Shown in pieces: positions 36,750 through 45,178 of a DNA stretch of 64,000 nt (position 1 is its first letter; each line of letters opens with the position of its first letter). The stretch is taken from positions 1 through 64,000 of the forward strand of contig JAJNAZ010000017.1 of NCBI GenBank assembly GCA_021155855.1, read 5' to 3'. Below the pieces are notes generated by a model. The model saw only the letters and a list, made by a program, of their open reading frames with translations. It was not told where the DNA came from and did not search any database. A program made the translations under genes and the position numbers. Source of the stretch: Solirubrobacterales bacterium. Lineage in GTDB: Bacteria; Actinomycetota; Thermoleophilia; Solirubrobacterales; 70-9.

Positions 36750-37676
36750 ATGCCGCCCGAGCGAACTTCCCTCTCGCACGTCTCCGAGCCGGTCTCCGAC
36801 GAGGCCGCGCAGGCGCCGGCCGACCACCTCCCCGAGCGCCGTCCGGCCGAGCGGATGCGCGATCTGCTGCCCGCGATCGAGCCCGAGCGGCGGCTCGACG
36901 ACTGGGGGCGTTCGGAGCGGGTCGAGGGGGCGATGGACCGGACCCTGATCGAGTTCTTCTACCGCTACTGGTTTCGAGCCGAGGTCGAGGGGATCGAGAA
37001 CGTGCCCGCCGAAGGCGGTGCGCTGCTCGTTTCCAACCACTCCGGTGCGCTGCCCCCGGACGCGGCGATGATCGCCAAGGCGATTCGCGAGGAGCAGCCC
37101 GCCGGGCGCCCGCTCTACATCACCGTCGAGCACTTCTTCAAGGGCTATCCCGGGTTCTCAATGCTGATCCCGAAGATCGGCGGCGTCGCCGCCCATCCGG
37201 CGAACGTGCACCGGCTGCTCTACGACGAGCGCCAGCTCGTGCTCGTCTTTCCCGAGGGGCGCAAGGGGACCGAGAAGCTCTACAAGGATCGCTATCGGCT
37301 GCGGCGGTTCGGCCGCGGGGGCTTCGTCGAAGCGGCGATCCGCGCCGAGGCGAAGCTGGTGCCGGTCTGCGTCGTCGGCGCCGAGGAGGCCGCTCCGATC
37401 TTCGCCCACGTTGGCTTCATGCAGCGGCTCACGGGACTGCTCTACTTCCCGATCACCCCGACGTTCCCCTGGCTCGGCCCGCTGGGGATGCTCGGCTACC
37501 TGCCGGCGAAGTTCAAGCTCCGCTTTTTGGAGCCGATCGACACGGTCGAGCTCGGCGGCCCCGCCGCTGCCGAGGACAAGGCGCTCGTGCAGACGGTCGC
37601 CCAGGAGATCCGCGCCCGGATCCAGGAGAACCTGCACCAGATCGTCGCGCGAAGGAAATCGGTTTGGTTCGGGTAA
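36750..37676 (+). CDS. Lysophospholipid acyltransferase (PlsC) family protein
   Basis: Probable membrane-associated acyltransferase of 308 residues. The catalytic motif appears as VSNHSGALPPDAAMI, with the His and Asp spaced one residue further apart than in HxxxxD. The later block is LVFPEGRKGTEK, and PVCVVGAEEAAPIF follows. TACTAT lies 9 nt before the ATG. It could acylate glycerophospholipids or a glycolipid. The end of the gene holds one copy of a short repeat found again before the next gene. Confidence 0.82.
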   Translation: MPPERTSLSHVSEPVSDEAAQAPADHLPERRPAERMRDLLPAIEPERRLDDWGRSERVEGAMDRTLIEFFYRYWFRAEVEGIENVPAEGGALLVSNHSGALPPDAAMIAKAIREEQPAGRPLYITVEHFFKGYPGFSMLIPKIGGVAAHPANVHRLLYDERQLVLVFPEGRKGTEKLYKDRYRLRRFGRGGFVEAAIRAEAKLVPVCVVGAEEAAPIFAHVGFMQRLTGLLYFPITPTFPWLGPLGMLGYLPAKFKLRFLEPIDTVELGGPAAAEDKALVQTVAQEIRARIQENLHQIVARRKSVWFG

Positions 37677-37735
37677 TGCCCGCCGGCAGCGGAAGCGCGG
37701 CTGAGCATGCCGGCGGCAGGGATTGGTTCGGGTAG

Positions 37736-38824
37736 ATGCCGAGCCGTCGCATCCTGGTCACCGGCCTCTCGACCTACTGGGGCGCCCGCTTGGCGCAGGC
37801 GCTCGAGGGCTTCGAGCAGGTCGAGACGATCATCGGGGTCGATGCCACCGAGCCCCGGCGTGAGCTCGAGCGCACGGAGTTCGTCAAGGTCTCGAACCAG
37901 CACTCGCTGATCCAGCGGATCGTCCGCGCGGCCGAGATCGACACGGTGATCGACACGCGGCTGATCGTCAACTCGCTCGGCGCCGCCCCCCGCGAGGCGC
38001 ACGAGAACAACGTCATCGGGACGATGAACATCCTCGCCGCCTGCACGGGCTCCGATTCGCCGGTGCGGAAGTTCGTGTTCAAGAGCTCGACCAACTACTA
38101 CGGCTCCGAGCAGGACGACCCGGCCTTCTTCACCGAGCCGATGCGCCGCCCACACCCACCGCGGAGCAGGATCGAGCGTGATGTGGTCGAGGCCGACAAC
38201 GCGGTCGCGGACTTCGCCGACAAACGGCCGGAGGTCACCGTCACCGTGCTGCGCTGCGCGAACGTGCTCGGCCCCGACGTGGACACGAACTTCACCCGCA
38301 TGTTCTCGCTGCCCGTGGTGCCGACGGTGCTCGGCTTTGACCCGAGGCTTCAGTTCGTGCACGAGGACGACATCGTGCACGCGCTCGAGCACGCGGCCCT
38401 GAACTCGATCCCGGGTGTCTACAACGTCGCCGCGGACGGGGTCCTGGCGCTCTCGGAGGCGATCGGGCTGCTCGGCAAGCGGGCGCTGCCGGCGCTGCCC
38501 CCGTTCGGCACCGCTGCGCTGCTCGCCCCGCTGCGGCGGCTCGGCTTCCGCATTCCCGACGAGATGCTCAACCTGCTGCGCTTCGGCCGCGGCGTCGACA
38601 ACCGCCTCTACAAGGCGACCGGCTTCGACTACGGCTACACCTCACGCGAGACCGTGATCAGGCTCGGCGAGCACCTGCGGCTGGAGCCGGTCAGGCGCGG
38701 ACATGAGGAGGGCTATCACTACGAGCGCGAGGTGGAGGAGTTCTTGCGCTGGAGCCCACATGTGCGTCGTGGGCGGGCGGGCGACGACGGTGTCGCCGCC
38801 GATCGCGAGCCGCTCGGGATCTGA
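37736..38824 (+). CDS. NAD-dependent epimerase/dehydratase family protein
   Basis: Extended SDR-type protein of 362 residues with the nucleotide motif RRILVTGLSTYWGARLAQAL and the active-site-like KSSTNYYGSEQDDPAFF in place of the usual YxxxK surroundings. The C-terminal part is helical and varied. This form is typical of actinobacteria and often sits beside a PlsC-like acyltransferase, as here. A role in lipid or sugar metabolism is inferred from that pairing only. Confidence 0.8.
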   Translation: MPSRRILVTGLSTYWGARLAQALEGFEQVETIIGVDATEPRRELERTEFVKVSNQHSLIQRIVRAAEIDTVIDTRLIVNSLGAAPREAHENNVIGTMNILAACTGSDSPVRKFVFKSSTNYYGSEQDDPAFFTEPMRRPHPPRSRIERDVVEADNAVADFADKRPEVTVTVLRCANVLGPDVDTNFTRMFSLPVVPTVLGFDPRLQFVHEDDIVHALEHAALNSIPGVYNVAADGVLALSEAIGLLGKRALPALPPFGTAALLAPLRRLGFRIPDEMLNLLRFGRGVDNRLYKATGFDYGYTSRETVIRLGEHLRLEPVRRGHEEGYHYEREVEEFLRWSPHVRRGRAGDDGVAADREPLGI

Positions 38825-38893
38825 AGGCCTGATTGCAGGCTAGTCAGCTTTGCAACGGAACTCGACGAGCTTCGCCCTACACTAATCACGACG

Positions 38894-39931
38894 GTGGGAC
38901 GCAAGCTGCAGATAGCGGTCGTCTTGCTTATCGCGGTCATGCTGGTGGCCGCGGTCGGTGCCTATGCGTGGGACAACTCGCGCTCCGATCAGATCGCTGA
39001 AGGGGTGACGATCGGCGGCGTCAACGTCGGCGGGATGTCCCCCAAGGAGGCTCGCGAGGTGGTCGACTCCAAGCTGGTCGAGCCGCTGCAAAAGCACGTC
39101 GCCGTCGGTTTCGAGGGGATCAAGTACAAGCTCAGCCCGGAGAAGCTCGAGGTCGCCTCCGACGTCGACGGGATGGTCGATCGGGCGCTCGACGAGAGCC
39201 AGGACGGCGGCCTGCCGAGCCGGGTCTGGCGCTACGTGACCGACGGCGAGGTCGATGTCGCGATCTCGCCCCAGATCACCTACTCCGACAAGGCCCTGAC
39301 CGAGTTCATTGACAAGGTGGCCGCCGAGGTCAACCGTGACCCGATCGATGCCTCGATCGAGCCGACGCCGACCTCGCTGAGTCCGGTCGAGGCCCAGGAG
39401 GGGATCGCGGTGGTCGAGGAAAAGCTGCGCGCGAAGCTCGAGTCCGCGGTGCAAAGCCCCACCCAGCGCCGCGTGTCGCTGCCGATCGAGCGGATCGAGC
39501 CGGAGGTCACGACCGACGAGCTGGCGCAGAAGTATCCGACTTATCTGACCGTCAACCGCTCCACCTTCGAACTCAGCCTGTGGAAGGATCTGCAGCTCGC
39601 GAAGACCTACACGGTGGCGATCGGCGCCCAGGGCTTCGATACCCCGGCCGGCGTGTACAGCATCCAGAACATGGCCGTCGACCCGGCCTGGAACGTGCCC
39701 GACTCCGACTGGGCCGGCGACCTCGCCGGCACGGTTGTCCCCGGCGGGGCGCCCGAGAACCCGCTCAAGGAGCGCTGGATGGGCATCTTCGACGGCGCCG
39801 GCATCCACGGCACCGACGACGTCGCCTCGCTCGGCACCGCCGCCTCGCACGGCTGCGTCCGGATGTCGATCCCCGACGTGATCGAGCTGTACGACCAGGT
39901 CGACGTCGGAACCCCGATCTACATCGGCTGA
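38894..39931 (+). CDS. L,D-transpeptidase with N-terminal membrane anchor
   Basis: Cell-wall cross-linking enzyme of 345 residues. A membrane or signal segment (about residues 4-25) is followed by a VanW-type peptidoglycan-binding domain (about 60-200), then the YkuD catalytic domain with TVAIGAQGFDTPAGVYSI and the active-site block SHGCVRMSIPDVIELY, whose Cys is the nucleophile. It acts outside the membrane. GTG 38894 has TACACT 10 nt upstream. Confidence 0.9.
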   Translation: MGRKLQIAVVLLIAVMLVAAVGAYAWDNSRSDQIAEGVTIGGVNVGGMSPKEAREVVDSKLVEPLQKHVAVGFEGIKYKLSPEKLEVASDVDGMVDRALDESQDGGLPSRVWRYVTDGEVDVAISPQITYSDKALTEFIDKVAAEVNRDPIDASIEPTPTSLSPVEAQEGIAVVEEKLRAKLESAVQSPTQRRVSLPIERIEPEVTTDELAQKYPTYLTVNRSTFELSLWKDLQLAKTYTVAIGAQGFDTPAGVYSIQNMAVDPAWNVPDSDWAGDLAGTVVPGGAPENPLKERWMGIFDGAGIHGTDDVASLGTAASHGCVRMSIPDVIELYDQVDVGTPIYIG

Positions 39932-40094
39932 GGCGGCTGCAAACCTTCGCATCTCGGGGTCATCGGCCGAGCGTCTCGCTCACGTAGGCCATCCCTACGC
40001 TCGCCTCGCCGCTCGGCCTGCTTCCCCCGACCTGCTCGGTTGTCGCCGCCTCGGCGGCAGGCGTCGTGATTTTGGTGGCGAACTGTTCCCTTCG

Positions 40095-41024
40095 ATGGCC
40101 CTGGATGCGCCCAGGCGGGATCAGCTCGAGGCCAGTCGCGCGTGGGAGCGGGCGCTGGAGGGCTACGCGCGCGAGCTGAGCACCGGCGGCGCCTCGGCGG
40201 CGACGCTGCGCGCCTACGGCCGCGACCTGCTCGAGCTCGCCGCCTGGGCGACGGCGCGCAGGCGGGAGCCGGGACAGCTTGTCTACCGGGATCTGCGCGC
40301 CTACGCGGGGGTGCTCTCCGAGCGCCGCCTGGCGAGGGCGAGCGTGGCACGCAAGCTGGCCGCCGCCCGCGGCTTTCACGCCCACCTCGTCGCCACCGGC
40401 GCCGCGGCCGAGAACCCCGCCGACCTGTTGCCGACGCCGAAGCGCGACTCCCGCCTGCCGCGGGTGCTCGCCCGTGACGAGGTCGCCGCGCTGCTCGACC
40501 GGATTCCGGCGCGAAGCTCGCTCGAGCTCCGCGACCGGGCGCTCTTCGAGCTCGCCTACTCATGCGGGCTGCGAGCGGAGGAAATCGTCTCGCTCGATCT
40601 CGGCGACCCCGACTTCGACGCCGAGACCGTGCGCGTCACCGGCAAGGGGGACAAGGCCCGGGTGGTTCCGGTCGGCGAGCCGGCGCAGCGGGCGCTGCGA
40701 CGCTATCTCGAGCTGGCGCGCCGGGCGCTCGGACCGGCACCCGAGGAGCGGGCGTTGTTCGTCTCCCGCCGCGGCCGGCGCCTGTCGCCCTCCGACGTGC
40801 GCCGGCGGCTTGAGAAATGGGTCCGCGAGGCGGCGGTCGCCGGGCGGATCTCGCCGCACACGCTGCGGCACTCCTTCGCGACCCATCTGCTCGAGGGCGG
40901 CGCCGACCTGCGCTCGATCCAGGAGCTCCTCGGGCATTCGAGCGTCTCCACGACCCAGATCTACACCCGGGTCGAGCCCTCACGCCTGCGCAGCGAGTAC
41001 GCAAAGTCTCACCCGCGCGCGTAG
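40095..41024 (+). CDS. xerC: Tyrosine recombinase XerC/XerD
   Basis: Site-specific recombinase of 309 residues for chromosome dimer resolution. The N-terminal SAM-like domain is at about residues 15-100. The catalytic residues are seen in [15 protein letters not shown] (Arg), [11 protein letters not shown] (Lys), [15 protein letters not shown] (His, Arg), [15 protein letters not shown] (His and the Tyr nucleophile). The length and lack of an arm-binding domain match XerC/D rather than a phage integrase. Confidence 0.9.
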   Translation: MALDAPRRDQLEASRAWERALEGYARELSTGGASAATLRAYGRDLLELAAWATARRREPGQLVYRDLRAYAGVLSERRLARASVARKLAAARGFHAHLVATGAAAENPADLLPTPKRDSRLPRVLARDEVAALLDRIPARSSLELRDRALFELAYSCGLRAEEIVSLDLGDPDFDAETVRVTGKGDKARVVPVGEPAQRALRRYLELARRALGPAPEERALFVSRRGRRLSPSDVRRRLEKWVREAAVAGRISPHTLRHSFATHLLEGGADLRSIQELLGHSSVSTTQIYTRVEPSRLRSEYAKSHPRA

Positions 41025-41075
41025 GCGTTTTGCCGCGATCATGGCCGAGCGCCCTCGTTCTATAGATTTCGGCGC

Positions 41076-43169
41076 ATGCCGCACAACCCGCCCGACCGCA
41101 TCCGAAACGTCGCGCTTGTAGGTCATCGGGGGAGCGGCAAGACGAGCCTCGCCGAGGCGATCCTGTTCGAGTCCGGCGTCGTCAACCGCCTCGGCCGGGT
41201 GGAGGACGGCTCGACCGTCTGCGATTTCGAGGACGACGAGCAGGAGCGCGGGATGTCGATCGGCGCCGCCGTGACCTCGTTTGAGCATGATGGGCGCAAG
41301 GTGAACATGATCGACACGCCGGGCGAGTCGAGCTTCATCGCCGACACGCTCGCAGCGCTGCGGATCGTCGACGCGGCGGTGTTCGTCGTCAACGGCGTCA
41401 TGGGCGTCGAGGTGCACACCGAGAGGCTCTGGCGGCGCGCCGATGAGCAGGGCCTGGCGCGATTGGTGTTCGTCAATATGCTCGACCGCGAGCGCGCCGA
41501 CTTCTTCCGCAGCCTCGACTCGCTGAAGACGGCCTTCGGCCAGCACGTGGTCGCGACCGAGATTCCGATCGGCTCCGAGCACGAGATGCGCGGGGTGATC
41601 GACCTGATCGACATGACAGCCTTCGAGTACGAGGGCGAGGAGCGCGGCAACGCGAAGCAGGTGGAGATCCCGGACGCGCTCCGTGCCCAGGCGGAGGAGT
41701 ACCGCGAGAAGCTCATGGACGAGGTTGCCGAGAACTCCGACGAGCTGATGGAGCGCTACCTCGAGGGCGAGGAGATCTCCCACGACGAGATCGTCGCGGC
41801 GCTGAAAAAGGGGGTCACCGAGGGCCACCTGTTTCCGGTCACCTGTGGCGTCGCCACTCGCAACCTGGGCACCAACCGGCTGCTCGAGGCGCTGGTCGAG
41901 GACGTCCCCTCGCCGGCGATGCGCGGGGCCGTCGCGGCGCTCGACGCCGACGGCGAGCGGGTCGAGATCGAGCCCGACGCGTCGGGCGACCTGATCGCCT
42001 ACGTCTTCAAGACGACCGCCGACCCCTACACCGGGCGGATCAACATGCTCCGCGTCTACGCCGGTGAGCTGAAGAGCGATTCCCACGTCCAAAACGCGGT
42101 CCAGCGCTCGAAGGAGCGGATCGGGCAGCTCGCGGCGCCCGAGGGCAAGGAGATGACCCCCATCGACGAGCTCGGTCCCGGCGACATCGGCGCGGTGGCG
42201 AAGCTGCGCGAGACCCGGGCCGGCGACGTGCTGGCCGGCAAGGACACGGCGATCCGCTTCCCGCCGCTCGCCCTGCCGGCACCGGTTATGGCATTCGCCT
42301 ATGAGCCGAAGTCGAAGGGAGACGAGGAGAAGGCGGCCAGCGCGGTGCGGCGCCTCACCGAGGAGGACCCGACCCTCGACGTCCACCGCGATCCGGAGAC
42401 GGGCGAGCAGATCATCGCCGGGCTGAGCCAGATCCACGTCGAGGTGATCGTCGACCGGATGAAGCGCCGCTTCGGCGCCGAGATCGAGCTGCATCCGCCG
42501 CGGGTGCCCTATCTCGAGACGATCCGCAAGCCGGCGAAGGCGCACGGCCGCTACAAGAAGCAGACCGGCGGCCGAGGGCAGTTCGGAGATTGCCGGATCG
42601 AGATCGAGCCGGCCCAGACGGGGGAGGGGTTCGAGTTCGTCAACGCGATCAAGGGCGGGGTCATCCCGGGCGGCTTCATCCCCGCGGTCGAGAAGGGCAT
42701 CGTCGAGGCGATGGCCGCCGGGGTGCTCGCGGGCTATCCGATGAAGGACGTCAGGGTGCGCCTCTTCGACGGCCAGCACCACAGCGTCGACTCCTCGGAG
42801 ATGGCGTTCAAGATCGCCGGTTCGATGGCGTTCAAGCAGGCCGTCGCCGAGGCCGACGCCTACCTGCTCGAGCCGATCATGCAGATGACGATCGCCGTGC
42901 CCGAGGACGTCGTCGGCGACGTGATCGGCGACCTCAACTCCCGCCGCGGAAGGCCTTTGGGGATGGAGCCGAAGGGCTCGGCGACCGAGATCAAGGCCGA
43001 GGTGCCGATGGCAGAGGTGCTGGACTACGCGCCCGACCTGCGCGCAATTACCGGTGGTCGGGGCGACTACACGATGGAGTTCCTGCGCTACGAGGAGGTC
43101 CCTGGCCACATCGCCCAGAAGGTCGTCGCCGAGGCGAAAGCCGGCGACGAGCGGGGCGTGAAGGCCTAG
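41076..43169 (+). CDS. Elongation factor G-like paralogue with altered GTPase motifs
   Basis: A five-domain EF-G-like protein of 697 residues. G1 is GHRGSGKTSLAEAILF; switch II reads DTPGESSF, where EF-G has DTPGHVDF, so the catalytic His is Glu; NKxD appears as NMLD. Domain IV contains GGRGQFGDCRIEIEP and domain V PLGMEPKGSATEIKAEVPMAE. It belongs to the EF-G2 type, whose function is unclear, and not to the main translocase; a canonical fusA should lie elsewhere. TAGATT is 7 nt before the ATG. Confidence 0.85.
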   Translation: MPHNPPDRIRNVALVGHRGSGKTSLAEAILFESGVVNRLGRVEDGSTVCDFEDDEQERGMSIGAAVTSFEHDGRKVNMIDTPGESSFIADTLAALRIVDAAVFVVNGVMGVEVHTERLWRRADEQGLARLVFVNMLDRERADFFRSLDSLKTAFGQHVVATEIPIGSEHEMRGVIDLIDMTAFEYEGEERGNAKQVEIPDALRAQAEEYREKLMDEVAENSDELMERYLEGEEISHDEIVAALKKGVTEGHLFPVTCGVATRNLGTNRLLEALVEDVPSPAMRGAVAALDADGERVEIEPDASGDLIAYVFKTTADPYTGRINMLRVYAGELKSDSHVQNAVQRSKERIGQLAAPEGKEMTPIDELGPGDIGAVAKLRETRAGDVLAGKDTAIRFPPLALPAPVMAFAYEPKSKGDEEKAASAVRRLTEEDPTLDVHRDPETGEQIIAGLSQIHVEVIVDRMKRRFGAEIELHPPRVPYLETIRKPAKAHGRYKKQTGGRGQFGDCRIEIEPAQTGEGFEFVNAIKGGVIPGGFIPAVEKGIVEAMAAGVLAGYPMKDVRVRLFDGQHHSVDSSEMAFKIAGSMAFKQAVAEADAYLLEPIMQMTIAVPEDVVGDVIGDLNSRRGRPLGMEPKGSATEIKAEVPMAEVLDYAPDLRAITGGRGDYTMEFLRYEEVPGHIAQKVVAEAKAGDERGVKA

Positions 43170-43225
43170 CTGCGTCGGTCCTTCCGTCCCGGGCGGGCGC
43201 GGGCCCGATCGTCTACGTTGCGGCC

Positions 43226-43837
43226 GTGGCCGAGTCGAACAGCGAGTTCCTGGTTTGCGCGGTCTGTCGACGGACGATCCTGCGCGGAGAGCGAGCGAGC
43301 GAGTACGTCGACCGCGATGGTGAGACCGTGCAGGTGTGCGCACTGTGCAAGCCGCGCGCGGAGACAGAGGGCTGGATCCCGGCGGCGTTCGCCGCGACGG
43401 CGACCCGCCACGCTCCCGAGCGCCGGCGGGCGCGGGTTGGAAGCGCCCTGCGCGAGGTGCTCGCCTGGCGCGCCGAGGCCGCGTCCGACGCTCGCCCCGC
43501 GCCCGCGCCCGCGGCCGCGGCCGCGGAGCCGGAGCCGGCCCCCGAGCCGGAGCCCGAGGAGGCCCGGGCGCCGCTCGACGTCTTCAACGCCAGCGGCGAG
43601 CCGCGCAAGATCGCCGGACTGTTGCGATCACTGGGTCAGCCGCGCGTCTCGGTGCACGACTCGGGAGCCAGCGGCGCGCTGATCGTCGTCGCCTGGGACC
43701 TCTCCTGGTATCGATGGCGGGTAAGGGGCGAGCACGTGAGCGAGCTCGCCAAGGGCGACGAGATCTCGGAGCTGCCCGCCGAGGATCGCAAGTGGAACGC
43801 GAGCGCCGCCGAGGACGGCACGCTCAGCCTTGACTGA
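43226..43837 (+). CDS. Uncharacterised protein with N-terminal zinc-finger-like motif
   Basis: A 203-residue protein. Two cysteine pairs, CAVCRRTILRGERASEY and CALCK, form a likely zinc site in the first 45 residues. An Ala/Pro/Glu-rich linker (about residues 85-115) leads to a C-terminal domain with DVFNASGEPRKIAGLLRSLG and IVVAWDLSWYRWRVR. GTG 43226 has TACGTT 6 nt upstream and no Shine-Dalgarno. It overlaps rnhA by 8 bp, so the two are coupled. Confidence 0.7.
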   Translation: MAESNSEFLVCAVCRRTILRGERASEYVDRDGETVQVCALCKPRAETEGWIPAAFAATATRHAPERRRARVGSALREVLAWRAEAASDARPAPAPAAAAAEPEPAPEPEPEEARAPLDVFNASGEPRKIAGLLRSLGQPRVSVHDSGASGALIVVAWDLSWYRWRVRGEHVSELAKGDEISELPAEDRKWNASAAEDGTLSLD

Positions 43838-44249
43838 GCGCTCGCGCCGCCTGGTGGTCAACGTCGACGGCGGCGCCAGGGGCAATCCCGGGCCGGCGGC
43901 GATCGCCGCGGTGCTCGCCACCGCGGACGGCGAGGTGTTCGAGGAGATCGGCGAGACGATCGGGCAGGCGACCAACAACGTCGCCGAGTACCGGGCGCTG
44001 CTGCTCGGGATCGAGCGAGCCCGGGCGCTAGGCGCCGCCGAGCTCGACCTCGTCGGCGACTCGGAGCTGGTCGTGCGCCAGGTCAAGGGCGAATATAAGG
44101 TCAAGGACGCGGGCCTGCGCGAACTGCACTCGCAGGTGCGTGCCGCGCTCGCCAACTTCGAGCGCTGGTCGATTCGCCACGTGCGTCGCGAGCACAACGC
44201 CGTGGCGGACCGGCTCGTCAACGAGGCGCTCGACGGCACCCTCGCCTGA
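43830..44249 (+). CDS. rnhA: Ribonuclease HI family protein
   Basis: Degrades RNA in RNA-DNA hybrids. The four acidic catalytic residues are in VNVDGGARGNPGP (Asp), NNVAEYRALLLGI (Glu), LVGDSELVV (Asp) and NAVADRLVNEAL (Asp). The 139-residue length and motif spacing match the compact actinobacterial type. TTG 43830 overlaps the preceding gene, which is consistent with coupling. Confidence 0.9.
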   Translation: MTERSRRLVVNVDGGARGNPGPAAIAAVLATADGEVFEEIGETIGQATNNVAEYRALLLGIERARALGAAELDLVGDSELVVRQVKGEYKVKDAGLRELHSQVRAALANFERWSIRHVRREHNAVADRLVNEALDGTLA

Positions 44250-44294
44250 GCGCCCCCACCCGACTGAAGCCATTACGGGGTCGCGGCCTGGAGC

Positions 44295-44822
44295 GTGGTT
44301 GACTACGCCGGAATGACCGCCGGCAACCCGGACAAGCCGATCGATCCCGCGGTCGACATCGGCCACGTCCACCTCAAGGTGGCCGACATCGAGCGGGCGC
44401 TCGGCTTCTACTGCGGGGTGCTCGGATTCGAGGTCCAGGCCCGCTGGGGGAGCGATGCGGCCTTCGTCTCGGCGGGCGGTTATCACCACCACATCGGCCT
44501 CAACACGTGGCAATCGCGCGGCGGCTCGCCGCCGCCGCCGGGTTCCACCGGCCTTTTTCACACCGCGATTCGCTACCCGACCCGCTCCGCGCTCGCCGAC
44601 GCGCTCGCCCGCGTGCGCGACGCCGACATCCCGCTCGATGGCGCCTCCGACCACGGCGTCAGCGAGGCGATCTATCTGCGCGATCCCGACCAAAACGGCG
44701 TCGAGCTCTACTGGGATCGTCCCGCCGAGGAGTGGCCGCGGCCCGCCGACGGCTCTGCGGGGGTCGAGATGTACACGCGCCCCCTCGACCTCGCCGGCCT
44801 GCTCGCCGAACTCGAGCGCTAG
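44295..44822 (+). CDS. VOC family protein (catechol 2,3-dioxygenase-like)
   Basis: A 175-residue protein with paired beta-alpha-beta modules. Likely metal ligands are His in GHVHLKVADIERALGFY, His in GLFHTAIRYP and Glu in NGVELYWDRP, the order found in extradiol dioxygenase-type VOC enzymes. HHHIGLNTW also matches that group. The substrate is unknown. Start GTG 44295 or ATG 44313. The tRNA-Gly gene follows 51 bp later. Confidence 0.82.
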   Translation: MVDYAGMTAGNPDKPIDPAVDIGHVHLKVADIERALGFYCGVLGFEVQARWGSDAAFVSAGGYHHHIGLNTWQSRGGSPPPPGSTGLFHTAIRYPTRSALADALARVRDADIPLDGASDHGVSEAIYLRDPDQNGVELYWDRPAEEWPRPADGSAGVEMYTRPLDLAGLLAELER

Positions 44823-44873
44823 TCGGGGCGATTCGGGCGGCCCCGCGCGGCTGAGCTAAACTCGGCGCCCGAC

Positions 44874-44947
44874 GCGGCTGTAGCTCAGTTGGCTAGAGCG
44901 TCTGCTTGCCATGCAGAAGGTCGTGGGTTCGAATCCCATCAGCCGCT
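44874..44947 (+). tRNA. tRNA-Gly (anticodon GCC)
   Basis: A complete cloverleaf: acceptor arms GCGGCTG and CAGCCGC with discriminator T, D-arm GCTCAGTTGGCTAGAGC, anticodon arm TCTGC-TTGCCAT-GCAGA with anticodon GCC, and T-arm GTGGGTTCGAATCCCAT. No CCA is encoded. Its 3' 28 bp are duplicated exactly at 49698-49725, so the gene has served as an integration target. Confidence 0.96.
44920..44947 (+). repeat. attL-like 3' end of tRNA-Gly (28-bp direct repeat, copy 1)
   Basis: The last 28 bases of tRNA-Gly, from the variable loop through the T-arm to the discriminator, recur exactly at 49698-49725 in the same orientation. Target tRNA 3'-end duplication is the usual footprint of tyrosine-recombinase integration. 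The element between the copies spans about 4.8 kb. Confidence 0.75.
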
Positions 44948-45016
44948 CTTTTCAGCGCCGTCTGGGCGCCGCGACAGCCACCAGTTGCCGCCTCGAGCCG
45001 GCGATTCGGGTGCGAG

Positions 45017-45035
45017 TGGTAGCTCTGCTGGTAGC
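45017..45035 (+). repeat. Paired TGGTAGC repeat, 12-bp period (first pair)
   Basis: Two TGGTAGC copies start 12 bp apart (45017 and 45029), 70 bp downstream of the tRNA-Gly end. The same pair with the same spacing occurs at 47023-47041. Short direct repeats next to a tRNA attachment site are typical of integrase arm-binding sites; that role is inferred. The bases from 44948 to 45178 hold nothing else that I can see. Confidence 0.5.
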
Positions 45036-45178
45036 GGACTATCCGCCGTTGATGTGGTCGAGGACTGGACGGAATTCATCGGTCGGCGAGAAATCTATGT
45101 ATGCAGGGCTGCACGCCGGCTCGGCGCGAACCCCGTCGGCCCTGTCCCCGAGACACGAGGTCAGCCCTGCCGCGAGGC

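Noticed and set aside
40980-43343. Minus-strand open frame of nearly 790 codons opposite the EF-G-like gene
   Set aside because: Shadow of a high-GC gene; low-complexity Arg/Asp/Leu composition and no recognisable domain.
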